17,991 nt of DNA, taken from contig JBAPUB010000202.1 of assembly GCA_049282455.1 (NCBI GenBank), forward strand, positions 1 through 17,991, given 5' to 3'. Within the stretch, counting starts at the first letter, position 1; the number at the start of each line of letters is the position of its first letter. The notes below the pieces were generated by a model that saw only the letters and a program-made list of their open reading frames with translations, was not told the origin of the DNA and made no database searches. This document shows positions 14,110 to 17,991 of the stretch, one piece after another. A program made the position numbers and the translations under genes. This stretch comes from JBAPUB01 sp049282455. GTDB taxonomy: Bacteria; Actinomycetota; Actinomycetes; JAHEKZ01.

Positions 14110-16689
14110 TCAGGTGAACGGGACGGCTGGGTCCGCGATCGGATCGGAGAGCACTCGGTCGGCGAGGGCGGCGGCCGTCGGAAGGCTGTGGCTGCGACCA
14201 CGGTCGACCGCTGCATGCGCGACCTCGGGGTCGCCGAGGACCTTGGCGTCGTAGTCGCCTTGGTGGCGTGCCCGCACTTCCCACGGTTTGTGTCCGGCAC
14301 CGCTGATGGTCCTCAGCGCCTCGGCGGCGCCGACGATCTCCCCCGCGCTCTCGACGTCCCCCCGCGCTGAGCTCCACACAGCGACAGTCTCCAGGGCGTG
14401 TGCGGTGCAGCCGAGGTTGTTAGCACTCGACAATATGGCGATCTCCTCGCGCAAGAACGGCGCCGCAGTCGCCAGGTCACCGGCCTCGATCTCGATGAGC
14501 GCCCGTCCTTCGAGCGCGTGTGCCCGCATCATCGGCGCATCGAGCTCCCGGAACCGCCGCTCGGCCTCCTCAGCGGCGGCGGTCGCGATCCCACGCTCCG
14601 GTTCGCGCAGCGAGCACGACCACGACGCGCACGCGATTCCGAAGTCGTCGTCGCATGCCCGAAACTCGACGAGCGACTGGGCGAGGAGCCGGTCGGCGGC
14701 GTCGAGATCACCCGCACCCCAGTAGCCGGTCCCGACATCCAGGGTCGCCCACGCGGCGTGCCGACGGTCCGCGACGCGTTCGAACCCCGTGCGGGCCGCT
14801 GCACCGGCCGCGATCGCGGCGGCCCAGTCACCCTGTTCCAGCGCCAGATCGGCGAGGGTGAGGTAAGCCCTCGCCACAACGCTCTGGGGGAGGCTGTCGC
14901 CGCCCCGCTCGTGCAAGTCGACGATGAGGGAACGGCGTTCGCTGGTTACTCCGAGCGGGACGGTCGTCACCAGCTGCAGCGCGGCGGCAAGGTCTTCCCG
15001 CTCGATCGCCCACTGCATCGCTGCGCGCAGGTTGTCGCGCTCGGGCATCACGTCGGCGAGAGCTGCGTCCATGTTCGAGGTCCGCAGGTCGCGCTCGAGA
15101 CGCTCGACCCAGCTCATTGCCCAGGCGAGGAGGCCATCTTGCCGCAGCTGAGACTGGCCTTCGTCGATCAGCCTGTCCCGTCCGTACTGACGCAGGGTCT
15201 CCAGCAGCTGGTAGCGACCACGCCCCTGACGTGCCTCCGCCGGCTGAACCAGGGACTTCTCAACCAACCGTCCGAGCCCGTCGATCACATCGAGAACGTC
15301 ACACCCGAAGACCGAAGCCGCGGCGTCGACCGTGAAACTCTCCGGGAAGACACTGACCGCCCGGAACAGGTCACCTTCGGAGCCCTCGAGGAGGTCGTAG
15401 CTCCAGGCCACCACTGCCTCCAACGTCCGTAGCCGCGAGGGCGCGGTTCGGCTGCCACCGGTGAGCAGACGGAACCGGTCGTCGAGCCGGGTCGCAAGCT
15501 CTGCCAACGACAACGACCTGAGGCGCGCAACGGCGAGCTCGATGGCCAAGGGCAGGCCGTCGAGGCGACGGCAGACCTGGGTCACGAGATCTCGGTCACT
15601 CGCGTCCCGGTCGAAGCCCGGCACCACTGCCCCGGCGCGGGAGAGGAAGAGCTCCTCGGCCTCGCCCAGCAGCCGGAGCGGTGGCACCCGTAGAGCCTGT
15701 TCACCGGGCACTCCGAGAAGCTCCCGACTGGTGGCAAGGATCTGGACGGTCGGGGAGGACGCCAGGAGCCGATGGGTGAACTCCGCGACGTCGTCAACCA
15801 GGTGTTCGCAGTTGTCGAGGAGCAGAAGCACCTCATGGGTGCGCAGCCACTCCGTGAGCGTCTCCTCGAGCAGCTGTCCGGCGCGTTCGCCCAGACCCAG
15901 GGCCTCAGCAACCTTCGCCGGGACAAGGTCTCCATCTGAGAGCGGGGCCAGCTCGACCAGCCAGACGCCGTCAGGTCGCAGAGGCACGAGACGGCTTGCG
16001 GCCTCCAGCGCCATGCGGGTCTTCCCACTGCCACCCGCCCCGGTCAGCGTCACCAACCGATGACCGCCGAAGGCGTCGACGATCTCGGCGAGCTCAGCGG
16101 CACGTCCGATGAACTCGTCAGTGCTCGATGGGAGGTTGGTCCGCCGTACGGAGGGGGTTCGGAGGGGTGGGAACGATTCGCCCAACCCGGGTCCGAGCAG
16201 CTGGACGATACGAACTGGAGCGGACAGGTCTTTCAGCTGGTGCTCACCGAGGTCAAGGACCTCACAGCCGGGCACGAGTGCGAGCGTCGCGCCCGTCAGC
16301 AGCACCTGTCCGCCATGTCCGGTCGAGCAGACCCGAGCGATGACGTGGAGTGACATGCCGAAGTAGCCGTCACCGACTTGCCGCGCATCCCCGGTGTGTA
16401 CTGCCATCCGTACCCGGATGGCCGCACCGTCTGGCCACGGGTGGTCGGTCAGTCGTTGCTGTGCGTCCCGCGCGGCGGCGACGGCGTCACCGGCGGCAGC
16501 GAACACGGCGAACACGGCATCGCCCTCGGTCTCGAAGACCACCCCGTGATGGTCTTCCACCGAGCGCTGAAGGACCTCGCGGTGGGCTTGGAGGAGAGCG
16601 TCATAGCCGTCGCCGAGTGCAGCGAGCAGCCGCGTCGACCCCTCGACATCGGTGAACAGGAACGAGACCGTGCCGCTTGGGAGACCCAC
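14110..16689 (-). CDS. Class III cyclase-like domain fused to a STAND (NB-ARC-type) ATPase
   Basis: A large signalling protein, 859 aa from this GTG. Residues 6-165 are a class III nucleotide cyclase homology domain (SFLFTDVEGSTRLL with metal-binding Asp14; ETEGDAVFAVF with Asp57). A STAND ATPase follows, with Walker A GAGGSGKT (217-224), Walker B LLLLDNCEH (Asp292), sensor ATSRE and the GLPLAIEL motif. The last ~350 residues are helical and TPR-like. No LuxR-type helix-turn-helix is present, although many relatives end in one. The cyclase core is atypical: Glu53 stands where class III adenylyl cyclases have the substrate-selecting Lys, and His115 where the transition-state Asn is expected, with Arg119 kept. 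It may bind nucleotides without making cAMP. The start is uncertain; the frame is open to a TTG at 16785, but family homology begins near this GTG. Confidence 0.88.
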   Translation of the reverse strand: MGLPSGTVSFLFTDVEGSTRLLAALGDGYDALLQAHREVLQRSVEDHHGVVFETEGDAVFAVFAAAGDAVAAARDAQQRLTDHPWPDGAAIRVRMAVHTGDARQVGDGYFGMSLHVIARVCSTGHGGQVLLTGATLALVPGCEVLDLGEHQLKDLSAPVRIVQLLGPGLGESFPPLRTPSVRRTNLPSSTDEFIGRAAELAEIVDAFGGHRLVTLTGAGGSGKTRMALEAASRLVPLRPDGVWLVELAPLSDGDLVPAKVAEALGLGERAGQLLEETLTEWLRTHEVLLLLDNCEHLVDDVAEFTHRLLASSPTVQILATSRELLGVPGEQALRVPPLRLLGEAEELFLSRAGAVVPGFDRDASDRDLVTQVCRRLDGLPLAIELAVARLRSLSLAELATRLDDRFRLLTGGSRTAPSRLRTLEAVVAWSYDLLEGSEGDLFRAVSVFPESFTVDAAASVFGCDVLDVIDGLGRLVEKSLVQPAEARQGRGRYQLLETLRQYGRDRLIDEGQSQLRQDGLLAWAMSWVERLERDLRTSNMDAALADVMPERDNLRAAMQWAIEREDLAAALQLVTTVPLGVTSERRSLIVDLHERGGDSLPQSVVARAYLTLADLALEQGDWAAAIAAGAAARTGFERVADRRHAAWATLDVGTGYWGAGDLDAADRLLAQSLVEFRACDDDFGIACASWSCSLREPERGIATAAAEEAERRFRELDAPMMRAHALEGRALIEIEAGDLATAAPFLREEIAILSSANNLGCTAHALETVAVWSSARGDVESAGEIVGAAEALRTISGAGHKPWEVRARHQGDYDAKVLGDPEVAHAAVDRGRSHSLPTAAALADRVLSDPIADPAVPFT

Positions 16690-16690
16690 C

Positions 16691-16744
16691 TCAGCCTGGC
16701 CCTGACCGAAGCTCCAGAGGGCGGGCGCCGATGGTTGCGGGCAT
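16691..16744 (-). CDS. Possible 17-codon upstream mini-ORF of the cyclase-STAND gene
   Basis: An ATG six bases after a TAGGTT -10-like box (16751-16756) opens a 17-codon frame (MPATIGARPLELRSGPG). It ends with a TGA one base before the GTG chosen for the cyclase-STAND gene. The layout (leaderless ATG, short ORF, stop next to the downstream start) would allow translational coupling. It is in a different frame from the large protein. It may be chance; no homology is known to me, and the peptide has no special composition. Confidence 0.25.
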   Translation of the reverse strand: MPATIGARPLELRSGPG

Positions 16745-16750
16745 GTCGGC

Positions 16751-16756
16751 AACCTA
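16751..16756 (-). promoter_or_regulatory. Possible -10 box before the cyclase-STAND gene
   Basis: TAGGTT on the minus strand, six bases before the mini-ORF ATG at 16744. It has the same geometry as the -10 box of the kinase gene. No -35 at 17-18 bp. If used, transcripts would start near the ATG, and the TTG at 16785 could not be the start of the cyclase-STAND protein. Confidence 0.35.
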
Positions 16757-16857
16757 CTCCCGGACTGCAGGGCCCGTACCACCAAACCGTTCAGTCCCCG
16801 GCGGGAGGAGATCTCGTTCGCGCCTTACCCGCGGTCGAGGCATGACTTGTTTCTTCT

Positions 16858-17010
16858 GTGAGGTCTGATCAAGACATCCCTTGCCCCCGGTCCGACGTCG
16901 ACATCCACGACGAGGTCACGAACCTGACAATCGGTGGTGTCGACATCGCCCCGCTCGTCGATTCCGAGCTAGAGAGGCGTCATCCCCAGTCGCTAGCCTC
17001 AGGCGGGTGA
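16858..17010 (+). pseudogene. Fragment of a DinB-family gene
   Basis: A 50-codon open frame. Its middle (residues 13-43, positions 16894-16986) reads VTNLTIGGVDIAPLV then SELERRHP. This closely resembles a stretch of actinobacterial DinB-family proteins, where a pentapeptide-like beginning leads into VTNLxVNGVEVxxxVEAELDRRHP. The earlier pentapeptide part and the whole catalytic-type helical bundle that should follow are absent in all frames, and the frame stops after 7 unlike residues. Its TGA overlaps the GTG of the flavin oxidoreductase gene (GTGA). A remnant left by a deletion or recombination is the most likely reading; a short expressed peptide is possible. Recognition is from memory of the family. 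Confidence 0.55.
16994..16999 (+). promoter_or_regulatory. -10 box for a leaderless flavin oxidoreductase transcript
   Basis: TAGCCT, seven bases before the GTG at 17007, puts the transcription start on the start codon. No Shine-Dalgarno sequence and no clear -35 are visible. The box lies inside the DinB fragment, so if used it arose or was retained at the junction. Confidence 0.4.
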
Positions 17011-17837
17011 GATACGCGGTCGGGATCCCGAACCTCGGTGCCTACGCCGACCCTCGCTTGTTGGCCGACCTGGCCGGGCTGGCCGAACGGTCCGGGTGGG
17101 ACGGCGTCTTCTGCTGGGACCACCTCAGTCGCCATGGGGAGCCCGCCACCGACCCGCAGGTCGCGCTCGCTGCCATGGCCCTGGCCACTCAACGGGTGCG
17201 ACTCGGCGCCATGGTGACGCCTCTGGCCCGACGTCGCCCGGCGAAGGTGGCCCGCGAGACGGCTGCGCTCGACCGGCTCAGCGGTGGGCGGCTCATCGTG
17301 GGCGTGGGTCTGGGCGCACACGACGAGGAGGAGTTCGGGGCGTTCGGTGACCCCGTGGACCGCGTGGTCCGAGGGCAGATGCTGGACGAGGCCCTGGAGG
17401 TCGTGACCTCGCTGTGGACCGGTGACCCGGTCGCGCACGACGGCGACTACTACATGGCCCACACCACCTCCGGCTTCCACCCGGTCCCCGTCCAGCGCCC
17501 GAGGATTCCGATCTGGGTTGCGGGCACGTGGCCGGCTCGACCCGCGTTCCGACGAGCCGCGCGCTTCGACGGTGTGTTCCCGACGTTCCGCGATGTCGGG
17601 CTGGGCCAGACGGTCGAACCGTCGCAGCTGGCTGAAGCCGTCGACTATGCGAACCGGCAACGCGACCCGGACCTACCTGCTCTCGAGGTCGCAGTCGAGG
17701 CCACATCACCGGCTGCCGCCCCTATGGACGAGTACGCGGCCGCCGGGCTCACCTGGTGGGTCGAGTCGATCGGGTGGTTCCGCGGAACACCGCAGGAGAT
17801 GCGGAGTCTGATCAGCAACGGCCCGCCCGCGCCCTGA
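17007..17837 (+). CDS. LLM-class (luciferase-like) flavin-dependent oxidoreductase
   Basis: A 276-aa TIM-barrel enzyme of the bacterial luciferase/F420-dependent reductase superfamily, expected to bind FMN or F420. Recognisable parts are YAVGIPNLGAYADP at the start, SGWDGVFCWDH (strand 2), TQRVRLGAMVTPLARRRPAKVARE (the substrate/cofactor loop common to this class), LSGGRLIVGVGLG, and PIWVAGTWPARPAFRRAARFDGVFP near residues 170-195. The substrate cannot be told. It is somewhat short for the family, with a reduced C-terminus. GTG at 17007 is chosen because homology begins at once; the frame is open back to 16881, but those 42 residues are arginine-rich and unlike the family. No other gene forms an operon with it; the neighbour downstream converges. 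Confidence 0.9.
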   Translation: MRYAVGIPNLGAYADPRLLADLAGLAERSGWDGVFCWDHLSRHGEPATDPQVALAAMALATQRVRLGAMVTPLARRRPAKVARETAALDRLSGGRLIVGVGLGAHDEEEFGAFGDPVDRVVRGQMLDEALEVVTSLWTGDPVAHDGDYYMAHTTSGFHPVPVQRPRIPIWVAGTWPARPAFRRAARFDGVFPTFRDVGLGQTVEPSQLAEAVDYANRQRDPDLPALEVAVEATSPAAAPMDEYAAAGLTWWVESIGWFRGTPQEMRSLISNGPPAP

Positions 17838-17854
17838 CCGTCGTTGACCAGGAA

Positions 17855-17876
17855 GTTGCCCGCGAGAGAAGGCAAC
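17855..17876. terminator. Hairpin between convergent genes, possible bidirectional terminator
   Basis: GTTGCC (17855-17860) and GGCAAC (17871-17876) form a perfect 6-bp stem with a 10-nt loop, in the 47-bp gap between two convergent stop codons (17837 and 17885). No T-run on either side, so support is mainly position. Confidence 0.35.
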
Positions 17877-17884
17877 CCGGGGGT

Positions 17885-17991
17885 TCACAACGGTTTGCGA
17901 AGGTGGATCTGGTCGTGTCCTGTCGGGTAGTCCGGGGTTCGCCCGGTCTCGGTGTAGCCCCTCTTGGCGTAGAAGCCCGGTGCCTGGAAGC
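17885..17991 (-). CDS. GNAT-family N-acetyltransferase, C-terminal end (partial)
   Basis: Only the last 35 codons are in the window; the 5' part lies off the right edge. The translation ends in PGFYAKRGYTETGR, then PTGHDQIHLRKPL before TGA. The FYxKRGYxxxG block, followed by a closing strand with a His-Asp and a Leu-x-Lys-x-Leu end, is typical of the C-terminus of GNAT acetyltransferases, which use acetyl-CoA to modify amines. Substrate is unknown. It converges with the flavin oxidoreductase gene, 47 bp away. Confidence 0.7.
   Translation of the reverse strand, partial: FQAPGFYAKRGYTETGRTPDYPTGHDQIHLRKPL

Noticed and set aside
14110..14400. LuxR-type helix-turn-helix at the end of the STAND protein
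   Set aside because: The last ~100 residues lack the expected helix-turn-helix pattern (such as LSxREixVLxLxAxGxSNxEIA), and no continuation appears in other frames after the stop.
14398..15432. A 344-codon plus-strand frame opposite the STAND protein
   Set aside because: Shadow frame; the minus-strand protein has clear cyclase and ATPase motifs.

Overview
The window is high-GC actinobacterial chromosome. The evidence is the partial 16S rRNA, the rrn leader with its boxA-type antitermination sequence, frequent GTG starts, TAnnnT -10 boxes placed for leaderless transcripts, and gene order. pheS-pheT-argC-argJ-argB-(..)-argR-argG-argH-mpg-tyrS is the order I know from mycobacteria and related actinobacteria. 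I do not assign a genus; the 16S V1-V2 region (about positions 180-400) would allow it.

Layout. Positions 1-438 are the first ~440 nt of a 16S rRNA gene on the minus strand, running off the window. Positions 439-956 hold no protein gene but a full rrn control region: two tandem sigma70-type promoters, a boxA element and three leader hairpins. Positions 957-9092 are a tightly packed minus-strand chain, argC-argJ-argB-argR-argG-argH-mpg-tyrS. Every junction is an overlap or a 4-nt gap, so it reads as one operon. A promoter overlapped by a strong ArgR operator lies directly before argC. Positions 9172-12797 are pheS-pheT, also overlapping. A soluble PAS histidine kinase (12877-13923) precedes pheS.

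Positions 13924-17991 look like the variable part. They hold a large cyclase-STAND ATPase with a TPR-like tail and no DNA-binding domain (minus), a fragment of a DinB-family gene fused by overlap to the start of a luciferase-like flavin oxidoreductase (plus), and the 3' end of a GNAT acetyltransferase gene (minus).

How the genes work together. ArgJ, ArgB, ArgC, ArgG and ArgH provide most of the cyclic acetyl pathway to arginine, and ArgR closes the feedback loop at the argC operator. ArgD (acetylornithine aminotransferase) and ArgF (ornithine carbamoyltransferase), which usually sit between argB and argR in this cluster, are absent: argB and argR overlap by 4 bp. PheST, TyrS and the rRNA operon are translation functions, and Mpg is a base-excision repair glycosylase.

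Most of the window is conserved housekeeping DNA. I see no convincing new multi-gene system. The points worth a second look are the missing argD/argF, the argC and rrn control regions, the atypical cyclase-STAND protein with a possible upstream mini-ORF, and the DinB fragment joined to the flavin oxidoreductase.
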